A program made the translations under genes and the position numbers. The notes under the pieces were generated by a model. It had not been told where the DNA came from. It ran no database searches and saw nothing but the letters and a program-made list of their open reading frames with translations. Positions 6,796-13,388 of a stretch of 13,388 nt of DNA are shown in pieces; position 1 is the stretch's first letter; every line of letters begins with the position of its first letter. This stretch comes from Candidatus Methanomethylicus sp. (GTDB lineage Archaea; Thermoproteota; Methanomethylicia; Methanomethylicales; Methanomethylicaceae): NCBI GenBank assembly GCA_028683025.1, contig JAJRAB010000046.1, positions 1 to 13,388 on the forward strand, read 5' to 3'.

Positions 6796-8175
6796 ATGAA
6801 AAAAGTTGAAATCCAAAAGATAATAGGTTACATACTTATCGTTGCATGCGTAGGGATCGTTTCATTTTATGGTGGTAACCTTAACCCGAGGCAACTGCTC
6901 TCGGTCGTGGTCTTCTCCAGCTTCGTGGCAGGTTCACTCTTTTACTGGCCTTTCAGGAATGCCTTCGCTCTGATTGGCATAACACTGCTTCTGGGCCTTA
7001 ACATACTGGATGTAGAGCATCTGCTCCGGTTTGCCCAACTTGATATAATTCTCTTCCTTATTGGAATGATGACCATTATAGCATTCTTGGAGGAGAAAAA
7101 GTTCTTTGACTGGCTGATCAATATTCTGATCAAGCCATTTACAAATAAGCCTACGATTATGATCGCAATCCTCTTTCTGCTGGGGACCATAATGGCTGCC
7201 CTGGTGGATGAGGTCACGTCGATCTTGTTCATGTCAGTTATTACAATAAAAATCCTAAAATGCTACAATATCACCGGCGCCAAGGTCCTTCCTTTCATAA
7301 TGTTCCTTGTCTTCACGACCAACATCGGCAGCAGCGCGCTCCCAGTCGGAAACCCAATCGGTGTGCTGATCGCCTTCCAGGCTGGATTCACGATAAATGA
7401 ATTCATCAGATGGATGCTTCCATTGGCGCTAATCGCCAGCGTTGCAACCATACTCATGGGTCTCACCTATCTCAGGAGGGCAACCAATTTCCACAAAAAC
7501 ACCATTTGCATGGATTCCATTGAGAGCATCAAGATGAATCGCGACATTCAGATTGCCTTAATCGCTTTCATAGCTGTTATCGCTGGCTTGGTTTTGCATG
7601 CACGGATCGAGGAGGCTCTCAACCTAACCAAGAACACGATGCTGCTAGGGGTGCCGCTGATAGTGGCTGGCTGTGTTCTCATGGTAAGCCGGAGCAATGC
7701 CCAAGCGCTCGTTTCAAAGGTTGACTGGTGGACCCTCCTCTACTTCATGCTTCTATTCGCCAGCGTGGGGACCCTTTCATATACGGGCGTAACCACTCGA
7801 CTTGCAGAGATAATCATGGGCTCAGTATCTGGGCTGTTTGGAACAATGCTGCTGGTAGGCATCACCATCTCACTCCTCACTGCCTTCATGGATAACGTGT
7901 TGGCTGTCGCGACCATTGCCCCGGTTGTGCAGGCTCTGGGTGCCTCAGGCATTCCATCGGAACCGATCTGGTGGATTATGCTAGTGGGCGGCACCTACTG
8001 CGGCAATGCAACGATAATCGGCTCTACCGCGAACATCGTGGCTGCTGGCTGTATGGAAAAGCAGGGTTTTGGAAGCTTCTCACAATGGGGATGGATTAAG
8101 CTCGGCGTTATTGTCTCAGTTGTGACATTCCTGATCTCCTTTGCCCTGTTGGCATTCCAATTCGGGGCTTTTTAA
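6796..8175 (+). CDS. Ion-transporter superfamily permease (ArsB/NhaD/SLC13-like)
   Basis: Polytopic inner-membrane transporter of 459 residues with about eleven hydrophobic segments. Family membership rests on the internal repeat layout: the first half holds AALVDEVTS (134-142) and NIGSSALPVGNPIG (176-189), the second half AFMDNVLA (363-370) and GNATIIGSTANIVAAG (403-418). These paired hairpin and Asn/Gly motifs are typical of the ArsB/NhaD/dicarboxylate group. Substrate cannot be assigned; Na+/H+ exchange, arsenite, or organic or inorganic anions are all possible. The acidic DEV in the first repeat replaces the DN seen in the second. No arsR, arsA or sodium-related gene is near. The ATG has AGGGG upstream. 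It is a single-gene transcript with its own promoter and terminator, and the palindrome upstream suggests it is specifically regulated. Confidence 0.85.
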   Translation: MKKVEIQKIIGYILIVACVGIVSFYGGNLNPRQLLSVVVFSSFVAGSLFYWPFRNAFALIGITLLLGLNILDVEHLLRFAQLDIILFLIGMMTIIAFLEEKKFFDWLINILIKPFTNKPTIMIAILFLLGTIMAALVDEVTSILFMSVITIKILKCYNITGAKVLPFIMFLVFTTNIGSSALPVGNPIGVLIAFQAGFTINEFIRWMLPLALIASVATILMGLTYLRRATNFHKNTICMDSIESIKMNRDIQIALIAFIAVIAGLVLHARIEEALNLTKNTMLLGVPLIVAGCVLMVSRSNAQALVSKVDWWTLLYFMLLFASVGTLSYTGVTTRLAEIIMGSVSGLFGTMLLVGITISLLTAFMDNVLAVATIAPVVQALGASGIPSEPIWWIMLVGGTYCGNATIIGSTANIVAAGCMEKQGFGSFSQWGWIKLGVIVSVVTFLISFALLAFQFGAF

Positions 8176-8191
8176 CCCCTAACCCCTTCCA

Positions 8192-8204
8192 TTTTTCTTT
8201 TTTT
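8192..8204 (+). terminator. T-rich terminator after the permease
   Basis: TTTTTCTTTTTTT lies 16 bp after the permease stop with no stable hairpin, as is usual for archaeal U-tract termination. It sits in the 39-bp gap to the convergent gcvPB end. The opposite strand has only an A-rich tract here, so gcvPB has no matching terminator in this gap. Confidence 0.6.
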
Positions 8205-8214
8205 AAGCTTATTT

Positions 8215-9702
8215 TTAGTCAGGTCTTTTTCCACGATACCTAAGGCACATGGTCAGTGGGTGATTTGCCCTAACCTCATCAAGCCTGGTGACTGACGTCC
8301 TTAAGGGAGAGGCTCTCAGTTTTTCTGGCTCGCTATATGCCATCCTTGAAATATCCTTTAGGGCATCCACATACCTGTCTATGCTTTCTAGGGTTTCCGT
8401 GTCAGTGAACTCGAACATCAGGCACTCCTTTACTATCAACGGGAAATATATCGTAGGTGCATGCAATCCCCTATCGAGTAGGGCTTTGGCTATGTCTAGG
8501 GCATTGATGCCTGTCTTCTTAAACATGGCTTCGGCGCTTATGGCAACCTCATGCTTCCGCATTGCGTTTCCAAAGGGGATGGTCAGTCCCTTTATGCCTG
8601 AAATCCTTTTGGCAAAGTAGTTTGTGTTAAGCACCGCTACCTTGCAGGAAGTTTCCAGCCCACTGGTCCCCATCGAGAGCAGGTAAGCGTAGGCCCTTAA
8701 CAGAATAGGGAAACTGCCAAATGCGCCCCTTACCTTTCCGATGCTAAGGGGTCTGTCCCATTCCAACCTGTAACCATCCCTGGTCCTTTCGACAAGGGGT
8801 ACAGGAAGGAATTCAGCTAGGTTTGCCTTAACCCCCACCGGGCCTGCCCCGGGGCCTCCCCCTCCATGGGGGGTTGCAAATGTCTTATGCAAGTTGAGAT
8901 GAACCAGATCGAACCCAAGATCTCCTGGTTTTACTATGCCCACAATCCCCTGAAGGTTAGCTCCATCATAATACATGAGCCCGCCTGCACCATGAATAAG
9001 TTCTGCAATCTTCTTTGCACGATTTTCGAAGATGCCAAGGGTATTGGGATTGGTCATCATCATCCCCGCTGTCCTGTCTGAAAGAGCTGCCTGGAGCATC
9101 TCCAAATTTATGCAACCATCGTCACCTGTGGGGACCTCAACCACCTTGAATCCTGCCATTGATGCGCTGGCAGGGTTAGTCCCGTGGGCTGAATCAGGCA
9201 CTATTATCTCGTCCCTGGACTCTCCCCTTAGCCTATGGTAATTTCTTATGATCAGGCAACCCGTAAGCTCTCCCTGGGCGCCAGCTGCAGGCTGCAGAGT
9301 AAACCTGCTCATGCCTGTTATTGTTGTGAGAGCCCTCTCTAGGCGGTACATTATTTCCAGAGCCCCCTGGACAGTCTCTATATCTTGGAGCGGGTGTATC
9401 CCCTGCGCCTCATCGGCCCAAGCTAGATCTTCGTTTATCCTAGGATTGTATTTCATAGTGCAGGAACCCAGCGGGTATGGTCCAATGTCGATGCCCCAGT
9501 TCATTTGGGATAGCCTTGTGAAGTGCCTTACCACCTCCACTTGAGAAATCTCAGGGAGCTGGAGCTTTTGGCGAGCCATTTTTTTTGGGATTGTTTTAGC
9601 AAGATCCCTATCCCCCTCGCCTGGAATATCAATGCCTGACCTCCCCTTCCTTCCCAAATCAAAAAGCAAGGGCTCCTCAAAAGTAGCCTGCTTGAACATC
9701 AT
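8215..9702 (-). CDS. gcvPB: Glycine decarboxylase (P-protein) subunit 2
   Basis: PLP-binding half of the two-subunit glycine decarboxylase, which decarboxylates glycine and passes the aminomethyl group to the lipoyl arm of GcvH. The 495 residues contain PYPLGSCTMKYNPR (75-88), AGAQGELTG (140-148), SAHGTNPASAS (171-181) and the PLP-lysine site HLNLHKTFATPHGGGGPG, where K273 should form the internal aldimine; the glycine-rich loop follows. Length is normal. Start ATG 9702 sits in an ATGA overlap with the gcvPA stop and is served by GGGAGG inside the end of gcvPA, so the subunits are translationally coupled; a second ATG directly follows it. No gcvT, gcvH or lipoamide dehydrogenase gene is in the window, so the rest of the complex must be encoded elsewhere. 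The next gene downstream is the convergent permease. Confidence 0.97.
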   Translation of the reverse strand: MMFKQATFEEPLLFDLGRKGRSGIDIPGEGDRDLAKTIPKKMARQKLQLPEISQVEVVRHFTRLSQMNWGIDIGPYPLGSCTMKYNPRINEDLAWADEAQGIHPLQDIETVQGALEIMYRLERALTTITGMSRFTLQPAAGAQGELTGCLIIRNYHRLRGESRDEIIVPDSAHGTNPASASMAGFKVVEVPTGDDGCINLEMLQAALSDRTAGMMMTNPNTLGIFENRAKKIAELIHGAGGLMYYDGANLQGIVGIVKPGDLGFDLVHLNLHKTFATPHGGGGPGAGPVGVKANLAEFLPVPLVERTRDGYRLEWDRPLSIGKVRGAFGSFPILLRAYAYLLSMGTSGLETSCKVAVLNTNYFAKRISGIKGLTIPFGNAMRKHEVAISAEAMFKKTGINALDIAKALLDRGLHAPTIYFPLIVKECLMFEFTDTETLESIDRYVDALKDISRMAYSEPEKLRASPLRTSVTRLDEVRANHPLTMCLRYRGKRPD

Positions 9703-11069
9703 TTTCTGCCTCCCGCTGCTTTTTGTAAGGCTTCTGCAAAATTGTCGATATCATCGTAGGTGTGGATCTCGGTCGTAGCAAATAGGAGCCCTCTGTCAAG
9801 TTCCTGAAAATCAGTTCCCAACTCCCTCCCACCTGAAAATCCCAGCCTTCTCAGATCAGAGTTCACGCCTCCTGGGTCACTTACTTCCACCACAAAATCC
9901 CTGAAATGCATGCCGCTGAAGCGAACCGCCAGGCCAAGAGCCTGAAGCCTTTCAACGGCGTAGGCTGTACGGTTAAGGATGACTCTTGAGAGCTTTGTTA
10001 ATCCTTCTTGCCCAAGGAGGGCTAAATATACCGTTGCTGCGATGGCCAGCAGACTTTCATTTGTGCAGATGTTCGATGTAGCCCGTCCCCGCCTTATGTG
10101 TTGCTCCCTTGTCGATAGAGCCAGCACAAACCCGTCTCTGGTACCATCTTTGGTCTTGGTAAGCCCAACAATCCGTCCCGGCAGTTGCCTTACAAGCTTC
10201 GGCTCGTCAACACAAGCCATCAAGCCTAAACCGTTTCCGCCGAAACCAGGAGGAATACCCAGCGGTTGGCCGTCACCAACCGCAATATCAGCGCCGCCCT
10301 CCCCCGGCGCCCTGAATGAACCCATTGAAATTGGATCCGCCCCAACCACAAATAACGATCCCGCATGGTGGGCAACATCTGCAACCGAGGTTAGATCTGG
10401 CTCAATTGTGCCAAAAAAGGATGGCGTTTCCAGATAGACGCCTGAAACACCTTCGTCAACTGCTTCCCTGAGCCTTGCCAGATCCATGTTCCCGCTTTGG
10501 GCATCATAAGGAACCTCCCTAACCGCCATTCCCTGGGGCTCAATGTAGTTGCGAAGCACACTCTTCTTCTCCCATGGAATCGAGCTAGGCACCAAGAATG
10601 TTTGCCTACCAGTTACCCTGGCGCATAGCAATGCAGCCTCGCCAATGGCTGTTGGAAGATCGTACATTGATGCATTTGCAACCCCCATGCCATAGAGCTC
10701 ACAAATCAGGCTTTGGAACTCAAAAAGGGACTGCAGTAGTCCCTGACTTATCTCAGGCTGGTACGGGGTATAGGCGGTCAAGAACTCACCCCGGGAAATT
10801 ATGTGCCTTATTACGCCAGGGACAAAATGAGTCCAAGGACCACCCCCAATGAAAGATCGATTGCCGTAGTTTTTATTCCTGGAAAGTAGAGATTTCATCT
10901 GCCCTACCATTGAATACTCATCCAGCGGCTGCCTCTGGAGTCCCTCACTCCCAAAATTTGAAATAGGAACATCTAAGAACATTTCACTCAGATTGCTTAT
11001 ACCGATGGCCTGAAGCATTTCAGAAAGAACTGATGAATCGTTAGGGATATAGGGGTGTTTTTCAAGCAA
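9699..11069 (-). CDS. gcvPA: Glycine decarboxylase (P-protein) subunit 1
   Basis: Partner subunit of gcvPB; together they make the heterotetrameric decarboxylase, with this half completing the active site and not carrying the PLP lysine. Its 456 residues include the YIPN start, EMLQAIGISNLSEMF, TAYTPYQPEISQG, NASMYD, GDGQPLGIPPGFGG, PGRIVG and TREQHIRR followed by ATSNICT. Two conserved positions differ from the usual form: RRGRATSNIC instead of RREKATSNIC, and MYDLPTA instead of MYDGxTA. The reading frame is intact. The start is TTG, with GGTAAGGG just upstream; the next ATG (residue 18) would lose conserved sequence. First gene of the gcvPA-gcvPB unit, 69 bp from the divergent surface-protein gene. 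Confidence 0.95.
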   Translation of the reverse strand: MLEKHPYIPNDSSVLSEMLQAIGISNLSEMFLDVPISNFGSEGLQRQPLDEYSMVGQMKSLLSRNKNYGNRSFIGGGPWTHFVPGVIRHIISRGEFLTAYTPYQPEISQGLLQSLFEFQSLICELYGMGVANASMYDLPTAIGEAALLCARVTGRQTFLVPSSIPWEKKSVLRNYIEPQGMAVREVPYDAQSGNMDLARLREAVDEGVSGVYLETPSFFGTIEPDLTSVADVAHHAGSLFVVGADPISMGSFRAPGEGGADIAVGDGQPLGIPPGFGGNGLGLMACVDEPKLVRQLPGRIVGLTKTKDGTRDGFVLALSTREQHIRRGRATSNICTNESLLAIAATVYLALLGQEGLTKLSRVILNRTAYAVERLQALGLAVRFSGMHFRDFVVEVSDPGGVNSDLRRLGFSGGRELGTDFQELDRGLLFATTEIHTYDDIDNFAEALQKAAGGRK

Positions 11070-11138
11070 AAACCCTTACCTCTATGTTAATATGATAGCA
11101 CATTAGATAAGTAATTTTATCAAAGGGAGTGGTAGATC

Positions 11139-12437
11139 GTGCGTTCTTCAAGCTACGCTGGAATAATTCTGCTTACCCTATTGGTCTCATCCTATTCAGT
11201 AGGGTTCACTTTGAGCCAAACGGATGGTACCATAAACCGGGTAATCTACATGGAGCCTGGTTTCCATCTTTACGAGGATGATGTCGTGCTTCCAACAACC
11301 ATGGACAACTATACCATAGGCTTCAGGATGGCTTCTCTTGCCAATGCCTATTCGATCAATGCCTATGGGCCCCAGAATGAATCCCTTAGCGTTGCAGGTT
11401 ACTGGAATCAGACTTCCGGCACCCTGACCATTACAATCACAACCCAGAACGTGACCAGTTTCAGATTAATTACCATACTCCATGCAATGACCACCTATTC
11501 CAACAACTATACTGCCCAGGTAAATTTCTTCCCAATTGTGAACTCTTCTCCTGTGGTCACTACCACTGCCTACCTTCCCTCGAATGCCCTGCTCCTTAAC
11601 TATACCCCCTCCGACCTCAGCAATTCGACAAGCGGTAGTAGGGCTATGATTTCAGGATCTGCCCAACTCACGCCGGAGACTACCACCTTCGGTAATGTGT
11701 CCTTCAATGGCACCTACTCAATCATTGAAGCGGAGTCCCTGAACCGTGTCATTACTGTCACTTCCTCTGGCTTGAAAGTTGAAGAGAATATTCTGGTCAC
11801 CAATCTTGTCAACTCAATTGTTAGAACTGTCGTCTTTGATGCACCAAAAGATGCCTCGGGCTTAGGTGTTTATGATAGCATCGGCTCCATGGATTTCAAT
11901 CTGACATCACAGAACTTGACAGTAACCTTGAGAACACGACTATATCCCAACGAGCATGCTGGCTTTACCATAGCCTACATCCTGCCCCTTTCAGGTTATG
12001 TTCAGGTAGATGGTAGCAGAAATTTGATCTCTGGAAACCTCCTTCCAGAATGGTGCAAGATCTTGGTGAAGGAAATTTCACTGACGATAATCGCCCCGGC
12101 TGCCAGCTCAGACGCAACGATCCAGGGAGGGACCTTTTCCTTTGACAATGGGACTATTAACGCAAAAATTTCCAACGTCAGCCTGACCCCCTATGCCAAC
12201 AGAGTCTATAGCCTCTCTTACTCGCCATCATCCTCAATCCCTAATCTAGGTCTCATTATTGCAATCGCCTTAGCAGCTGTCGCTGTAATTGGGTACATTC
12301 TTTTCCGCAAATTCGGACCAAAAAAATCGACGATTGAAAAATCCCCACCGCCACAATCTCCCCAGCCCGAACCAAAAAAGGATCAGCCATCAAATGATCA
12401 GCCCAAAAAATACAAGCCCAATTATAAGAAGCACTAA
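11139..12437 (+). CDS. Secreted membrane-anchored protein with many N-glycosylation sequons
   Basis: Unrecognised family, 432 residues. A signal peptide covers about 1-25 (hydrophobic run AGIILLTLLV). The long exterior part is rich in Ser, Thr and Asn and predicted beta-strand-like, with 14 N-X-S/T sequons (for example NYT, NQT, NLT, NGT). A single C-terminal transmembrane helix lies at about 370-389, followed by a cytosolic tail (390-432) dense in Pro, Lys and Gln, ending NYKKH. Topology would be outside N-terminus, inside tail. There is no sortase- or archaeosortase-like motif, cohesin, PKD repeat or enzymatic site that I can see. GTG start with GGGAGTGGT just upstream. Convergent with a polyprenol kinase gene. 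Possible roles are S-layer-associated or adhesive protein; this is a guess from topology. Confidence 0.8.
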   Translation: MRSSSYAGIILLTLLVSSYSVGFTLSQTDGTINRVIYMEPGFHLYEDDVVLPTTMDNYTIGFRMASLANAYSINAYGPQNESLSVAGYWNQTSGTLTITITTQNVTSFRLITILHAMTTYSNNYTAQVNFFPIVNSSPVVTTTAYLPSNALLLNYTPSDLSNSTSGSRAMISGSAQLTPETTTFGNVSFNGTYSIIEAESLNRVITVTSSGLKVEENILVTNLVNSIVRTVVFDAPKDASGLGVYDSIGSMDFNLTSQNLTVTLRTRLYPNEHAGFTIAYILPLSGYVQVDGSRNLISGNLLPEWCKILVKEISLTIIAPAASSDATIQGGTFSFDNGTINAKISNVSLTPYANRVYSLSYSPSSSIPNLGLIIAIALAAVAVIGYILFRKFGPKKSTIEKSPPPQSPQPEPKKDQPSNDQPKKYKPNYKKH

Positions 12438-12461
12438 TCCTTCTCCTCTTTCTTGTTTTTT
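12438..12461 (+). terminator. Pyrimidine-rich terminator after the surface-protein gene
   Basis: A C/T-rich stretch beginning at the stop codon ends in T6 (12456-12461), with only one G. This fits a U-rich archaeal terminator; no strong hairpin precedes it. Confidence 0.5.
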
Positions 12462-12521
12462 CAGCTTTGGAAATACTTACAATATTCTTAGGTAAGTGGC
12501 AACTTTTTCTGAGAAAGAGCT

Positions 12522-12534
12522 AAAAAAAGATAAA
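12522..12534 (-). terminator. T-rich terminator after the kinase gene
   Basis: On the minus strand this reads TTTATCTTTTTTT, 28 bp after the kinase stop. It and the plus-strand terminator lie in the same 124-bp convergent gap, which otherwise holds nothing recognisable. Confidence 0.5.
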
Positions 12535-12561
12535 GTCCCCTTGAATCCATACAACGCGAAA

Positions 12562-13248
12562 TCATGCGCCGTTCAGCAGGATAAGCGTGATCAGCGCTGA
12601 TACGGTAATTAGGATATTGTCGTCTATAGGTTTGAATTCGAAATGTTCAGCTATGGATGCCACAACCGCCGCCACAAGGCCTGCGTTTCCAGCATAAATG
12701 TATCCTATGGGTATACAGACGAAGAGCATGGCTACATTCCCTATCCAATGTTTCGTCCGTCTCTTAAAGACTAGATTGCGAACTATGCCAGTGACTGCAT
12801 CTCCAAATGCCATGAATGCTGCTGTAACGACACCATAAATAGGCGATCCGAGGAAGATCCAGGTAAGACCGATCCCTAAGCCCCAGGCAATGGCAAAATT
12901 TACCTCATAGGCATTTTCTTTAACTTGAAACCAGTATAGGATCTTTCCGAGCTTGTGTGGTAAGTAAATGGCTACAATAATCACACCAACAAGAATCATC
13001 GGTATGGTTACGGCGGTAAAAAAGACGGGGAAAAGCAGGGTCAAGACACCGGCGCCAAAGATATGGATGATCTTTCTATTGTAGTAGACCGCAACGCCAT
13101 TCTCAAAATTCCTTTTCTTCATTATGTTATAAGTGTATTTTGTGCCGAAGACAATTGCCATTAGGTAAGCAAACATTACTATGGCAATCAGCAGCTCCTG
13201 AGTTGGGTTTGCATGGATGAAGCTTTCATAATGGAATCCGATCGTCAT
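12562..13248 (-). CDS. Dolichol/polyprenol or diacylglycerol kinase family (SEC59/DGK1-like)
   Basis: Membrane-embedded CTP-dependent lipid kinase family, 228 residues with about six or seven hydrophobic helices. Family signatures are RKIIH (58-62), AFGD (147-150), a KxWxGNVAM stretch (166-174) where relatives have KSLEGS, and EHFEFKPIDDNILIT (201-215), matching the E-x-x-x-x-x-x-IDDN block of SEC59/DGK1/VTE5. Substrates in the family include dolichol, phytol and diacylglycerol; in an archaeon polyprenol or dolichol phosphorylation, supplying the N-glycosylation carrier, is plausible. The ATG follows GGTGATGGTCAA, a near-perfect Shine-Dalgarno; an overlapping out-of-frame ATG there hits a stop at once. 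Convergent with the sequon-rich surface protein. The KSLEGS to KHWIGN change may alter nucleotide binding; family assignment is firm, substrate is not. Confidence 0.8.
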   Translation of the reverse strand: MTIGFHYESFIHANPTQELLIAIVMFAYLMAIVFGTKYTYNIMKKRNFENGVAVYYNRKIIHIFGAGVLTLLFPVFFTAVTIPMILVGVIIVAIYLPHKLGKILYWFQVKENAYEVNFAIAWGLGIGLTWIFLGSPIYGVVTAAFMAFGDAVTGIVRNLVFKRRTKHWIGNVAMLFVCIPIGYIYAGNAGLVAAVVASIAEHFEFKPIDDNILITVSALITLILLNGA

Positions 13249-13388
13249 TTGACCATCACCGATGAATAGATATTCACCCTAGCTTTATTCTTGTTAATAA
13301 GAAGATCGGGATTAAACTATTCAGATGAACATAGAACGTGATTTTATTAAAGAGTGTAACGTCAGTTGCCATTTTATCAAAAAGAACC
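13249..13388. other. Intergenic end region with A/T-rich promoter-like elements
   Basis: No gene is visible in these last 140 bases. GATTTTATTAAAG at 13340-13352 is TATA-like on the plus strand and could serve a gene beginning beyond the window. An imperfect palindrome, TTCTTGTTAATAAGAA (13288-13303), lies about 40 bp before the kinase start and could supply its promoter element. Confidence 0.3.

Noticed and set aside
9979..10437. Plus-strand open frame of 152 codons
   Set aside because: It is antisense to the conserved core of gcvPA, including the REQHIRR and GFGG blocks, and is a shadow of that gene.
12502..12520. Hairpin around TTTCTGAGAAA
   Set aside because: The arms meet with no room for a loop; the neighbouring T-rich tracts explain termination without it.
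13249..13388. C/D-box guide RNA suggested by GATGAA segments
   Set aside because: No matching D or D' CTGA boxes at suitable spacing on either strand; the GTGATGG nearby is the kinase ribosome-binding site.

Overview
The window is archaeal chromosomal DNA. It carries aIF2 beta, an NMD3 homologue, a DUF424 protein, an archaeal-type MetRS and a two-subunit glycine decarboxylase. Promoters look like A/T-rich TATA boxes about 25 bp before the inferred transcript starts, several genes start with TTG or GTG, and Shine-Dalgarno matches (GGAGG, GGTGA) are common. The mix of genes suggests a TACK-type archaeon (for example a Thaumarchaeota or Bathyarchaeota relative), but nothing here fixes the lineage. 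I see no insertion sequence, integrase, CRISPR array, rRNA or tRNA gene.

Left part (1-2025): a leftward translation operon, aIF2 beta - DUF424 - NMD3, with NMD3 running off the left edge. It diverges from a rightward operon across a 159-bp promoter region. Rightward operon (2026-6013): MetRS with a fused C-terminal tRNA-binding domain, a PHP-family phosphoesterase starting at TTG just after an eight-T run, and a radical-SAM tRNA methylthiotransferase whose start overlaps the PHP stop. Two of the three are clear tRNA enzymes. Facing it, and overlapping its 3' end by 14 bp, is a small leftward pair (6000-6567): a MIP18/DUF59 Fe-S assembly-like protein and a MoaD/ThiS-like ubiquitin-fold protein ending in Gly-Gly.

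Middle (6568-8204): a 228-bp divergent region with a perfect 9-bp inverted repeat directly upstream of a TATA box, then a single ion-transporter-superfamily permease with a T-rich terminator. Next (8215-11069): gcvPA-gcvPB, the two glycine decarboxylase subunits, translationally coupled and leftward; the T, H and L components of the glycine cleavage system are not in the window.

Right part (11139-13248): a secreted, membrane-anchored protein with 14 N-glycosylation sequons and a Lys/Pro-rich tail, convergent with a membrane-bound polyprenol/diacylglycerol kinase of the SEC59/DGK1 type. The two may be linked through dolichyl-phosphate supply for N-glycosylation, but only adjacency supports this.

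Most of the window is conserved housekeeping. I found no clear undescribed multi-gene system. The most follow-up-worthy items are the permease operator-like palindrome, the MIP18 / ubiquitin-like pair against the methylthiotransferase, the PHP protein inside a tRNA operon, and the heavily sequon-marked surface protein beside the lipid kinase.
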